A stretch of 18,574 bases of DNA, taken from NCBI GenBank assembly GCA_902364645.1, contig CABJEP010000020.1:1-18574 (forward strand). Direction: 5' to 3'. Made by a program: the position numbers and the translations under genes. This DNA comes from Coriobacteriaceae bacterium (GTDB lineage: Bacteria > Actinomycetota > Coriobacteriia > Coriobacteriales > Coriobacteriaceae). The notes below the pieces were generated by a model. That model saw nothing but the letters and a program-made list of their open reading frames with translations, had not been told where the DNA came from and searched no databases. Positions 1 to 7,340 of this stretch are shown here, piece by piece; position 1 is the first letter of the stretch, and every line of letters starts with the position of its first letter.

Positions 1-89
1 GCGCCGATGCCCCTAAAGTGGACACACATTTTGTCCTATAAGCCTTAATTCAGACAACCAGTCCGGTGTGTCGCGCCCCGAACCCAAGA
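1..89. other. intergenic left edge, no gene recognised
   Basis: I see no convincing coding region, promoter or RNA gene in these bases. They precede the palindromic element that starts at 90. Any gene upstream lies outside the window. Confidence 0.4.
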
Positions 90-220
90 GGGCCGGGACT
101 GTCCGAGAGGCATAAGGTTGATCGCGAGTTCCGCACGAGCCGGAGAGCACTTAATGTGCTCTCCGTGCGAGCAGGACTGTCCGAGCAGGCAACCTTATGC
201 CTCTCGGACAGTCCCGGCCC
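90..220. repeat. large palindromic element, copy 1 (structured repeat or ncRNA)
   Basis: Bases 90-120 are perfectly complementary to 190-220, a 31-bp stem. The 69-nt core (121-189) contains an inner hairpin of 10 bp (141-150 with 156-165) closed by a TTAAT loop. A second copy lies at 18438-18570: its core has the same length and is nearly identical, but most of its distal stem differs in sequence and still pairs. The element ends 8 bases short of the stop codon of the minus-strand hydrolase. No T-tract follows either arm, so it does not look like a simple intrinsic terminator. It could be a structured RNA, a DNA cruciform or a MITE-like repeat; the sequence does not decide which. Confidence 0.85.
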
Positions 221-228
221 AACTTGCG

Positions 229-1434
229 TTACGACAGCGCAATACCGCCAAGCCAGCCCCAACGCACGCCAGAGCCAGTACCATAAAAGCTGATGAACGA
301 ATCAAGCGACTTAGACGTAATGGCGCCCTCGTTGCTCATAACGATGCCGCCGCCAACGTAGATACCCACATGACCGTAGATAAGGCCCGGAGCACCCGTG
401 CCGCTGTGCGAGGAATCGGCCACGATCATGCCCACCTGCAGCGCCGAGCGGTCGGAGCTATAGCACCAGGCGTTGAACATGTCACACGCGTTGCCGCCAA
501 AATAGCCCACGCCGGCATTGCGGAAGACGTTGGTAACCCAGGCAGCACACCAGCCCTGGCCGGGAGAAGGCGTCGAGTAGCACGCATTGACGACGGCCTG
601 CTGCTTGCCCGAACCGCCCGTCTGTTGCGGGGTGCCGCCGGCATACGAGCCGCCACCCGAGCTCGAGCCACCCGAAGAAGAGCCCGTGTTCGCAGAGGCC
701 GCGGCTGCCGCAGCCGCCTTCCTAGCGGCCTCCTCAGCCTGGGCGGCAGCGAGGATCTCGGAATCGCGCTGAGCCATGAGTTCCTTGACGTCGTCGGAAA
801 GACCGTTCAGCACGGTCTGGACTTCTTGCTGCTTGGCCTGCATATCCTGCATCTGAGCCGTCTGCTGGTCCTTGAGTTTCTCCAGGTCGGCCTTTTGTGA
901 TTCGAGCTCGGTCTTCTGTGCGTCGAGCTCAGCCTGAATCGTCTGGATATCCTCGATAGCATCGCGGTCGCTCTTGTTGATCTTCTCAACGTAATGCGCG
1001 TTGGCGACGAGTTCCTCAAACGAGCCAGAGGCCAGCAGCAGCGACAGGATGTTCGTGCCGCCGGACTTGTAGCTGGCGGCCACGCGATCGGAAAGGTCGT
1101 TGCGCTTCTTCTTGAGCTCGGCCTTCTTTTCATCGATCTGGGCCTGCGTGTCGTCAATCTTGCCCTGGACATTCTCGATGTCATTGAGGGTCTGGGCATT
1201 CTTGTTGGCCAGCGCCGCATACTCATTTGCGATGCTGTCGAGCTGGGCCTGAACCTCGTCGAGCTGGGCCTGGGCGGCATTCAATTTATCGGTGGTTTCT
1301 TTGGAAGCCTCCGCCGCATGGGCGCGAGTGGGCAGGCCAAAAAGAACTGCCGCAGAAGCGGCGCCGAACAGGGCCTTAAGGGCAGTGCGGCGCGAGAGCT
1401 CCTGGGAAAGGATGGAATCGCTGTTTGGTGACAT
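229..1434 (-). CDS. Tat-exported coiled-coil CHAP/NlpC-P60-like peptidoglycan hydrolase
   Basis: This 401-residue protein probably cuts peptidoglycan outside the cell, perhaps during division, as PcsB-like proteins do. The N-terminus carries a twin-arginine signal (SRRTALK, Arg14-Arg15), a hydrophobic stretch and an AHA cleavage site near residue 40. Residues 45-235 are a long charged, Gln/Lys/Glu-rich coiled coil. An Ala-rich then Gly/Ser-rich linker (about 238-278) leads to a C-terminal cysteine-peptidase-like domain. Cys296 in GWCAAWV and His355 in YGHVGIYVGGG are the likely catalytic pair. The ATG at 1434 is preceded by GGAG at good spacing. The gene is monocistronic and divergent from galE. 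The class (CHAP or NlpC/P60) is assigned from motifs only; the exact bond cleaved is unknown. Confidence 0.85.
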   Translation of the reverse strand: MSPNSDSILSQELSRRTALKALFGAASAAVLFGLPTRAHAAEASKETTDKLNAAQAQLDEVQAQLDSIANEYAALANKNAQTLNDIENVQGKIDDTQAQIDEKKAELKKKRNDLSDRVAASYKSGGTNILSLLLASGSFEELVANAHYVEKINKSDRDAIEDIQTIQAELDAQKTELESQKADLEKLKDQQTAQMQDMQAKQQEVQTVLNGLSDDVKELMAQRDSEILAAAQAEEAARKAAAAAAASANTGSSSGGSSSGGGSYAGGTPQQTGGSGKQQAVVNACYSTPSPGQGWCAAWVTNVFRNAGVGYFGGNACDMFNAWCYSSDRSALQVGMIVADSSHSGTGAPGLIYGHVGIYVGGGIVMSNEGAITSKSLDSFISFYGTGSGVRWGWLGGIALS

Positions 1435-1478
1435 ATGTACTCCGTTACATGCTTATTTATATGTCGCTCAACTCATAC

Positions 1479-1506
1479 ATATTAGCGTACATATGGCGCG
1501 TCCCAA
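1479..1506 (-). promoter_or_regulatory. candidate promoter of the minus-strand cell-wall hydrolase
   Basis: Read on the minus strand, TTGGGA (1501-1506) and TAATAT (1479-1484) are separated by 16 bases. They lie about 45-70 bases upstream of the ATG at 1434. This is a reasonable match to a housekeeping sigma promoter, not a proven one. Confidence 0.5.
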
Positions 1507-1564
1507 CGATTTCCACGAACGGCAGGAAACTACAAGGTCGGCGGCTCGTAAGCAATTGTCAAAT

Positions 1565-1594
1565 TTGAGGTAACAATTGAGCAAGCTCTTATAT
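1565..1594 (+). promoter_or_regulatory. weak candidate promoter upstream of galE
   Basis: TTGAGG (1565-1570) and TTATAT (1589-1594) are spaced by 18 bases. A second possible -10 (TATACT, 1658-1663) lies nearer to the gene but lacks a good -35. An inverted CAATTG pair also lies in this region (about 1554-1580). Which signal drives galE cannot be decided from sequence. Confidence 0.3.
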
Positions 1595-1700
1595 GAGTAC
1601 GTTAACATAATCCTCTGCTTTTCCTACAGTGCACCATTTGGGCGTCCCCGCCTGCGCTATACTCCCCTCTAGAAGTGTTCCTGATTCGATAGGAGACTAC

Positions 1701-2762
1701 ATGTCCAAAGCACTCGACCCCAAAGACACCTGCGTCCTCGTTACCGGTGGCGCCGGCTTTATCGGCTCGCACACCGTCGTTCAGCTGCTCGAGGGTGGCT
1801 ACCAGGTCGTCATCGTCGATGATCTCTCCAACTCCAGCGCCGTCGCCGTCGACCGCGTCAAGACCATCGTGGGCGACGAGGCCGCCAAGAACCTCACCTT
1901 CTACGAGGCCAACGTGCTCGACCGCGATGCGATGAACAAGATCTTCGATACCCATCAGATCGACCGTGTCATCCACTTTGCCGGCTTTAAGGCCGTCGGC
2001 GAGTCGGTGAGCAAGCCCGTCGAGTACTACCACAACAACATCGAGAACACCCTGGTGCTCATCGACGTCATGCGCAACCATGGCTGCAAGTCCATCATCT
2101 TCTCGAGCTCCTCGACCGTCTACGGCGACCCGGACAACCCGCCCGTCACCGAGGAAGATCCCAAGAAGCCCGCAACCAACCCCTATGGCTGGACCAAGTG
2201 GATGATCGAGCAGATCCTTATGGACGTCCACACCGCCGACCCCGAGTGGGACGTCGTGCTGCTCCGTTACTTCAACCCCATCGGCGCTCATCCGTCGGGC
2301 CTGATCGGCGAGGACCCCAAGGGCATCCCCAACAACCTGGTGCCCTATGTCGCCCAGGTCGCCGTGGGCAAGCTCGAGGCCGTTCAGGTCTTTGGCAACG
2401 ACTACCCCACCCCCGACGGCACCGGCGTGCGCGACTACATCCACGTGTGCGATCTGGCCTCTGGTCACGTTGCCGCCCTTAACTGGATGAACGGCAAGAC
2501 CGGCGTCGAGATCTTTAACCTGGGCACCGGCACCGGCACCTCGGTACTCGAGGTCGTCGCCGCCTTCTCCAAGGCTTGTGGCAAGGAGCTGCCCTACGTG
2601 ATCCGCGAGCGCCGCGCCGGCGACATCGCTGCCAACTGGTGCGATGCCTCCAAGGCCGAGCGCATGATGGGCTGGAAGGCCCAGTACGACATCGCGGACA
2701 TGTGCCGCGATAGCTGGAACTGGCAGAGCCACAACCCCAACGGCTTCGCCGACGCCGAGTAG
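1701..2762 (+). CDS. galE: UDP-glucose 4-epimerase
   Basis: This enzyme interconverts UDP-galactose and UDP-glucose in the cytoplasm (Leloir pathway and supply of galactose for surface glycans). The 353-residue protein is of normal length for the family. It has the NAD-binding TGGAGFIG loop (residues 15-22), the SSSSTVYG stretch, the catalytic Tyr162-x3-Lys166 (YGWTK), and the typical RYFNPIGAHPSG and GVRDYIHV segments. I chose the ATG at 1701 because AGGAG sits 5 bases upstream; an upstream in-frame ATG at 1629 has no ribosome site and adds 24 residues that do not fit the family. A strong terminator follows at once, so galE is likely transcribed separately from malQ. No galK or galT is present in the window. 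Confidence 0.95.
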   Translation: MSKALDPKDTCVLVTGGAGFIGSHTVVQLLEGGYQVVIVDDLSNSSAVAVDRVKTIVGDEAAKNLTFYEANVLDRDAMNKIFDTHQIDRVIHFAGFKAVGESVSKPVEYYHNNIENTLVLIDVMRNHGCKSIIFSSSSTVYGDPDNPPVTEEDPKKPATNPYGWTKWMIEQILMDVHTADPEWDVVLLRYFNPIGAHPSGLIGEDPKGIPNNLVPYVAQVAVGKLEAVQVFGNDYPTPDGTGVRDYIHVCDLASGHVAALNWMNGKTGVEIFNLGTGTGTSVLEVVAAFSKACGKELPYVIRERRAGDIAANWCDASKAERMMGWKAQYDIADMCRDSWNWQSHNPNGFADAE

Positions 2763-2784
2763 CAAAAACCTACATACCGTTCTT

Positions 2785-2818
2785 GCCCCGATCTCACGTT
2801 GTGAGGTCGGGGCTTTTT
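2785..2818 (+). terminator. intrinsic terminator of galE
   Basis: A 13-bp stem (2785-2797 with 2801-2813, one G-T pair) with a GTT loop is followed by TTTTT. It lies 22 bases after the galE stop codon. Confidence 0.9.
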
Positions 2819-2867
2819 CATGGCATGTAGCCATTCGCCGAAAATCGACCAACTTTTTTATCTTGCC

Positions 2868-2897
2868 TGTACATGTTTAAACAACATGTTTTACAAT
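2868..2897 (+). promoter_or_regulatory. malQ promoter with overlapping operator
   Basis: TACAAT (2892-2897) is a good -10; TGTACA (2868-2873), 18 bases upstream, is a tolerable -35. Between them lies ATGT-TTAA-ACAA (2873-2884), one mismatch from the palindrome TTGT-N4-ACAA that also occurs upstream of the ABC operon. Repeats of CATG flank it. A repressor bound here would block the promoter. The likely binder is the GntR-family protein encoded at 12013-12732 (inference). Confidence 0.55.
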
Positions 2898-2982
2898 AGG
2901 CGTATCGAATCAGAACATCGGAGGCGGACTGCACACCCATCGGCAGGCCGACCCCACAACAAGAAGGTTGGTGAGCGCATTC

Positions 2983-4488
2983 ATGGAGCGTGCAAGCGGC
3001 GTCCTCATGCCCGTCTCATCTCTGCCCGGACCATACGGAATCGGCGGCTTTGGCTGGAATGCCTACGACTTCGTCGATTTTCTCGCCTCGTGCAAACAAC
3101 ATTACTGGCAGATTCTGCCCCTTACGACGACCAGCTATGGCGATTCGCCTTATCAGTCGTTCTCGGCCCGCGCAGGCAACCCCAACTTTATCGACTTTGC
3201 CGAGCTTATCGAGGCAGGGTATCTGGAGCAGCGCGATATCGATGGCGTGTATCTGGGATCCGACCCCAGCAATGTCGACTACGGTGCTATCTTTGGCGGC
3301 CGCCGTCAGATTCTCGACCGCGCCGCCGAGCGCTTTGCTGCCGACAAGCCGGCCGATTTCGATGACTTTATCCAGGCCAACGAGGACTGGCTCATCCCCT
3401 ACTGTGAGTTCATGACCGTCAAAGAGGAGTGCGGTCTCAAGGCGTTTTGGGAGTGGCCCGCGGAGCTCCGCACCCGCGGCGAGGCTTCCGCCAAGGTCTG
3501 CGCCGACCATCCGGCGCGTATGCTCTACCACCAGATGACGCAGTACTTCTTCGATCGCCAGTGGAGCCGCCTCAAGGCCTATGCCAACGAGCGCGACATT
3601 CTCATCATCGGCGACCTGCCCATCTATGTCTCGCGTGACTCCGTCGAGATGTGGGCGACACCTGAGCTCTTTAAGATCGACGCCGCCGGCAATCCCGTGA
3701 GCGTCGCCGGCACGCCGCCCGACCAGTTCTCGGCCACCGGCCAGTACTGGGGCAACCCCATCTACGACTGGGACGCCATGGAGGCCGACGGCTTCTCCTG
3801 GTGGGAGGGCCGCATTCGCGCCGCCCTCGACATGTACGACGTCATCCGCCTGGATCACTTCCGCGGCTTCGAGGCCTATTGGGAGGTGCCGTTCTCCTCG
3901 CCTGATTCGTCCTACGGTTCGTGGACGCAGGGTTCCGGCCTCAAGCTCTTCAAGACACTCGAGGAAAAGCTCGGCACGCTGCCCATCATCGCCGAGGACC
4001 TGGGCTTCCTCACCCCCGGCGTCATCGATATGCGCGACAACTCGGGCTTCCCCGGCATGAAGATCCTGCAGTTTGCCTTTGAGGGCACCAACTCGTACTA
4101 CCTGCCGCACAACTACATTGCCAACACCGTCGCCTACGTGGGCACTCACGACAACGAGACGGCACGCGGCTGGTTTGAAGGAACGGCTACCCCGCGTCAG
4201 CGCGAGCAGACAGCCCTGTACACCCATCAGCAGGCCGGCGAACCCATCGCCGACGCGCTCAACCGAACCATCGCAGCCAGCGTGAGCGACACGTGCATCT
4301 ACACCATGCAGGACCTGCTCAACTTGGGCAACGAGGCGCGCATCAACACCCCTGCCACGCTGGGCGGCAACTGGACCTGGCGCATGCTCGACGGCGCCAT
4401 CACCCGCGAGCTCGAGCACAAACTCACCGACTGGACCGAGACCTACTTCCGCATCCCGTCGGAAGCCGAAATCGAGCTTCCTCAATAG
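2983..4488 (+). CDS. malQ: 4-alpha-glucanotransferase (amylomaltase, GH77)
   Basis: MalQ transfers alpha-1,4-glucan chains between maltodextrins, releasing glucose and building longer chains for the phosphorylase. The protein of about 501 residues has the usual bacterial length. It opens with the family signature GVLMPVSSLPGPYGIG and contains the SPYQSFSARAGNP segment. The three GH77 catalytic residues are visible: nucleophile Asp291 (RLDHFRGF), acid/base Glu338 (IAEDLG) and Asp390 (GTHDNET). Three in-frame starts exist: TTG 2968, GTG 2971 and ATG 2983. I chose 2983 because GGTGAG lies 7 bases upstream and it gives the family N-terminus; GTG 2971 after AAGAAGG cannot be excluded. glgP follows 128 bases downstream. 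Confidence 0.95.
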   Translation: MERASGVLMPVSSLPGPYGIGGFGWNAYDFVDFLASCKQHYWQILPLTTTSYGDSPYQSFSARAGNPNFIDFAELIEAGYLEQRDIDGVYLGSDPSNVDYGAIFGGRRQILDRAAERFAADKPADFDDFIQANEDWLIPYCEFMTVKEECGLKAFWEWPAELRTRGEASAKVCADHPARMLYHQMTQYFFDRQWSRLKAYANERDILIIGDLPIYVSRDSVEMWATPELFKIDAAGNPVSVAGTPPDQFSATGQYWGNPIYDWDAMEADGFSWWEGRIRAALDMYDVIRLDHFRGFEAYWEVPFSSPDSSYGSWTQGSGLKLFKTLEEKLGTLPIIAEDLGFLTPGVIDMRDNSGFPGMKILQFAFEGTNSYYLPHNYIANTVAYVGTHDNETARGWFEGTATPRQREQTALYTHQQAGEPIADALNRTIAASVSDTCIYTMQDLLNLGNEARINTPATLGGNWTWRMLDGAITRELEHKLTDWTETYFRIPSEAEIELPQ

Positions 4489-4535
4489 GAGCTACCGCGC
4501 CCGACCCCTCCCCACCGTGCGGACGCGCTTGCTTA

Positions 4536-4569
4536 CCCGCGCGAGGCCACCCCAATCCCCTCGCGCGGG
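4536..4569 (+). terminator. hairpin between malQ and glgP, partial terminator or attenuator
   Basis: A perfect 11-bp GC-rich stem (4536-4546 with 4559-4569) is followed by ATTCTTAT, a poor T-tract. It could end part of the malQ transcripts or stabilise the malQ 3' end while letting glgP be read. Confidence 0.5.
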
Positions 4570-4616
4570 ATTCTTATGAATTGCAGACATGTAATCAACC
4601 CATTACAGGAGGAAAC

Positions 4617-6884
4617 ATGCCCCAAATTAACCTCATGGAACTCGCCGAGCAGTCTTTTGGCACCTCGCTCGAGCAGCTCGACGACCGTCGCATTTACAAG
4701 CTGCTGGTCAAACTCGTGCAGGAGCGCTCCGCCGCCTGCCCGCTCAACAACGGCAAGAAAAAGCTCTATTACATTTCCGCCGAATTTTTGATCGGCAAGC
4801 TGCTCATCAACAACATGATCGACCTCGGCATCTACGACGAGGTTAAGGACCAGCTCACCGCCGCAGGCCACGACCTCAACAAGATCGAGGAGTTCGAGGT
4901 CGAGCCGTCGCTCGGCAACGGCGGCCTGGGCCGCCTGGCCGCATGCTTCCTGGATTCCATCGCCACGCTGGGCTTGACCGGCGATGGCGTGGGCCTCAAC
5001 TATCACTACGGCCTGTTCCGTCAGCGCTTTGTCGACAACCAGCAGAAGGCCGTCCCCGACGAGTGGCTCGGTGAGCAGGACATCCTAGTCGACGACGACC
5101 GCTCCTACACCGTCGAGTTCGGCGATTTTGCCGTTACCTCCAAGCTCGTCAACATCGACGTGCCCGGTTACGGCCAGCCCACCAAGAACCGTCTGCGCCT
5201 GTTCGACCTGGCGAGCGTCGACGACGGCCTGGTCCCCGGCAGCTCCATCGACTTCGACAAGACCGAGATCGCCAAAAACCTCACCTTGTTCCTCTACCCC
5301 GACGATTCCGACGAGCAGGGCCGCCTGCTTCGCATCTACCAGGAATACTTCATGGTGAGCAACGCCGCCCAGCTCCTGATCGACGAGGCCATCGAGCGCG
5401 GCAGCAACCTGCACGATCTGGCCGACTACGCCGTGGTCCAAATTAACGACACGCACCCCACCATGGTCATCCCCGAGCTCATTCGCTTGCTCACCACCGA
5501 GCATGGCATCGAGTTTGACGAGGCTGTGACCATCGTACGCTCCATGGTCGCCTACACTAACCACACGATTCTTGCCGAGGCGCTCGAGAAGTGGCCGCTC
5601 GTCAGCCTGCAGAAGGTCTCCCCTGCCATCGCCGACATTATCGTCAAGCTCGATGAGATCGCGAAGGCCGAGCACGATGACCCGCGCGTCGCCGTCATCG
5701 ACGAATACGACACCGTCCACATGGCCCACATGGACATCCACTTTGGCTTCTCCATCAATGGCGTAGCCGCCCTCCACACCAAGATCCTGGAGGACACCGA
5801 GCTTCATCCGTTCTACGAGATCTATCCCGAGAAGTTCTCCAACAAGACCAACGGCATCACCTTCCGCCGCTGGATCCATGGAGCCAACCCCGCGCTCGCC
5901 AGCCTGCTCGACGATGTAATCGGCACCGACTGGCGCAGCACCGGCGATCTGAGCAAACTCGCCAAGTTCGCCGACGACAAGGACGTTCTTGAGCGCCTGG
6001 CCGCCACCAAGGTCGAGGCCAAGGCCATCATGCGCCAGTTCATGGCGCTCGAGCAGGGCGTGACCATTCCCTCCAACGCCATCATCGACGTCCAGGTCAA
6101 GCGCATCCACGAGTACAAGCGTCAGCAGATGCTCGCGCTCTACATCATCTGGAAGTACTTCGATATCAAGAACGGCAACAGGCCTAAGCACCCTGTCACC
6201 ATCATCTTTGGCGGCAAGGCGGCGCCTGCCTACACTATCGCGCAGGACATCATCCATCTGATCCTGACGCTGTCGCAGTGGATTGCAAACGACCCCGACG
6301 TGGCTCCCTACCTGCAGGTTGTCATGATCGAGAACTACAACGTCACCGCCGCCGAGCGCGTGATCCCCGCCGCTGACATCTCCGAGCAGATCAGCCTGGC
6401 CTCCAAGGAGGCGAGCGGCACCTCCAACATGAAGTTCATGCTCAACGGCGCCCTAACCCTGTGCACGCTCGACGGTGCCAACGTGGAGATTGCCGAGCTC
6501 GTGGGCGACGAGAACATCTATACCTTTGGTGCCTCGTCCAAACAGGTCGAGCAGCTCTACGCCGACGGCACCTACAACGCCGGTGCGCTCTACCGCAAGC
6601 CCGGCATTAAACTGCTGGTGGACTTCATCACCAACCCGGCCTTTATGGCAACCGGCAACGCCGAGCGCCTGCAGCGCCTGCACGACGACATTAAGGGCAA
6701 GGACTGGTTTATGGCCTTGCTCGACATTGAGGAGTACATCCAGACCAAGGAGCGCGTGCTGGCCGACTACGAGGACCAGGACGCCTGGATGCGCAAGGCG
6801 CTCATCAATATCGCCAACGCCGGCACCTTCTCGTCCGACCGTACGATCTCCCAGTACAACGACGAGATCTGGCACCTGGACTAA
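4617..6884 (+). CDS. glgP: glycogen/maltodextrin phosphorylase (GT35)
   Basis: This PLP enzyme releases glucose-1-phosphate from the non-reducing ends of alpha-1,4-glucans. The 755-residue protein shows SAEFLIGKLLINN, EPSLGNGGLGRLAACFLDS and GLNYHYGLFRQ near the N-terminus, the INDTHP segment, and the PLP site EASGTSNMKFMLNGALTLCT with Lys606 as the cofactor lysine. It is shorter than many animal and E. coli members (about 800-840 residues), as is common in this bacterial subgroup. The ATG at 4617 is set by AGGAGG 4 bases upstream; the frame stays open back to 4293 but that part lies inside malQ. Pairing with malQ is typical of maltodextrin breakdown, so the physiological substrate may be maltodextrin as much as stored glycogen. 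Confidence 0.95.
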   Translation: MPQINLMELAEQSFGTSLEQLDDRRIYKLLVKLVQERSAACPLNNGKKKLYYISAEFLIGKLLINNMIDLGIYDEVKDQLTAAGHDLNKIEEFEVEPSLGNGGLGRLAACFLDSIATLGLTGDGVGLNYHYGLFRQRFVDNQQKAVPDEWLGEQDILVDDDRSYTVEFGDFAVTSKLVNIDVPGYGQPTKNRLRLFDLASVDDGLVPGSSIDFDKTEIAKNLTLFLYPDDSDEQGRLLRIYQEYFMVSNAAQLLIDEAIERGSNLHDLADYAVVQINDTHPTMVIPELIRLLTTEHGIEFDEAVTIVRSMVAYTNHTILAEALEKWPLVSLQKVSPAIADIIVKLDEIAKAEHDDPRVAVIDEYDTVHMAHMDIHFGFSINGVAALHTKILEDTELHPFYEIYPEKFSNKTNGITFRRWIHGANPALASLLDDVIGTDWRSTGDLSKLAKFADDKDVLERLAATKVEAKAIMRQFMALEQGVTIPSNAIIDVQVKRIHEYKRQQMLALYIIWKYFDIKNGNRPKHPVTIIFGGKAAPAYTIAQDIIHLILTLSQWIANDPDVAPYLQVVMIENYNVTAAERVIPAADISEQISLASKEASGTSNMKFMLNGALTLCTLDGANVEIAELVGDENIYTFGASSKQVEQLYADGTYNAGALYRKPGIKLLVDFITNPAFMATGNAERLQRLHDDIKGKDWFMALLDIEEYIQTKERVLADYEDQDAWMRKALINIANAGTFSSDRTISQYNDEIWHLD

Positions 6885-6912
6885 CCCATTCCCCTTACCC
6901 ATTCTCTTGAGG

Positions 6913-6944
6913 AACGGAGTCGTGGCAACACGGCTCCGTTTTTT
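6913..6944 (+). terminator. intrinsic terminator of glgP
   Basis: A 12-bp stem (6913-6924 with 6929-6940, one G-T pair) is capped by a GCAA tetraloop and runs into six T residues. It lies 28 bases after the glgP stop. Confidence 0.92.
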
Positions 6945-6984
6945 GTGCCCGCACGTTACCCTGTGATCCAACTCGGCCAAACAA

Positions 6985-7200
6985 TCTCGATCCGTAGCAA
7001 TTACTCAACCAAAACGGTCCCAGCCGTTACAGATTGAGACATACCGGCCCCTCCCCTCGGGTTTATCTCAATCTGTAACATCTAGCAGGTGAAATTCGCC
7101 TTTGGTGTTACAGATTTAGATGAAATGGTTAGCTCAGCGGAACCGTCTCGATCTGTAACATCTAACGTCTGAAATCGGCCCTATCCGTTACAGATCGAGA
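6985..7200. repeat. array of six alternating inverted 14-bp repeats, period about 40 bp
   Basis: The motif GTTACAGATYGAGA occurs on the + strand at 7026, 7107 and 7187, and on the - strand at 7066, 7146 and, with two mismatches, 6985. Steps between neighbours are 41, 40, 41, 39 and 41 bases, and orientation alternates strictly. Spacers are 25-27 bases; those of like type resemble each other (for example TGAAAT near 7090 and 7170), so the true unit is about 80 bp holding one copy of each orientation. Neighbouring copies can form hairpins (7026-7039 with 7066-7079, perfect). It lies between the convergent glgP and msmK genes, like BIME/REP clusters. It is not a CRISPR. Confidence 0.88.
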
Positions 7201-7228
7201 CAAACGACCGGTCAGACAGTCCCAACAC

Positions 7229-7272
7229 AAAGAAAGGCTCCCCTCTCGCCCAGTGGACGGGAGGGAAGCCTT
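7229..7272 (-). terminator. intrinsic terminator of the ABC transporter operon
   Basis: On the minus strand, a 15-bp stem (7272-7258 with 7248-7234, two imperfect pairs) is followed by TTTCTTTG. It lies about 70 bases past the msmK stop codon. A smaller GC-rich hairpin (7322-7342) overlaps that stop codon. Confidence 0.8.
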
Positions 7273-7340
7273 ATATGTGACCGCGGCAAAAGGATGGCAA
7301 AGCCGCAGTCGCCCAAAGGAAGGGCCTGGTTGCACCGGGC

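Noticed and set aside
90..220. Intrinsic terminator of the minus-strand cell-wall hydrolase
   Set aside because: The position fits, but there is no T-tract and the large conserved core is unlike a terminator. Reduced read-through remains possible.
118..900. Plus-strand open frame over the cell-wall hydrolase gene
   Set aside because: It is antisense to a well-supported gene and passes through the palindromic element; no family features are visible.
1629..1700. Upstream start for galE
   Set aside because: The added 24 residues lack family similarity and a ribosome site, and they overlap promoter-like sequence. AGGAG precedes the ATG at 1701.
1602..2852. Long open frame antisense to galE, with similar ones antisense to malQ, glgP, msmK and the permeases
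   Set aside because: These are shadows of GC-rich coding sequence; their translations are repetitive and match no family, and the sense genes are unmistakable.
4293..4616. 108-residue N-terminal extension of glgP
   Set aside because: It overlaps malQ in another frame, has no resemblance to phosphorylases, and a strong ribosome site sits just before the ATG at 4617.
6985..7200. CRISPR array from regularly spaced repeats
   Set aside because: The repeats are only about 14 bp, alternate in orientation, and the spacers resemble each other. No cas gene is present.
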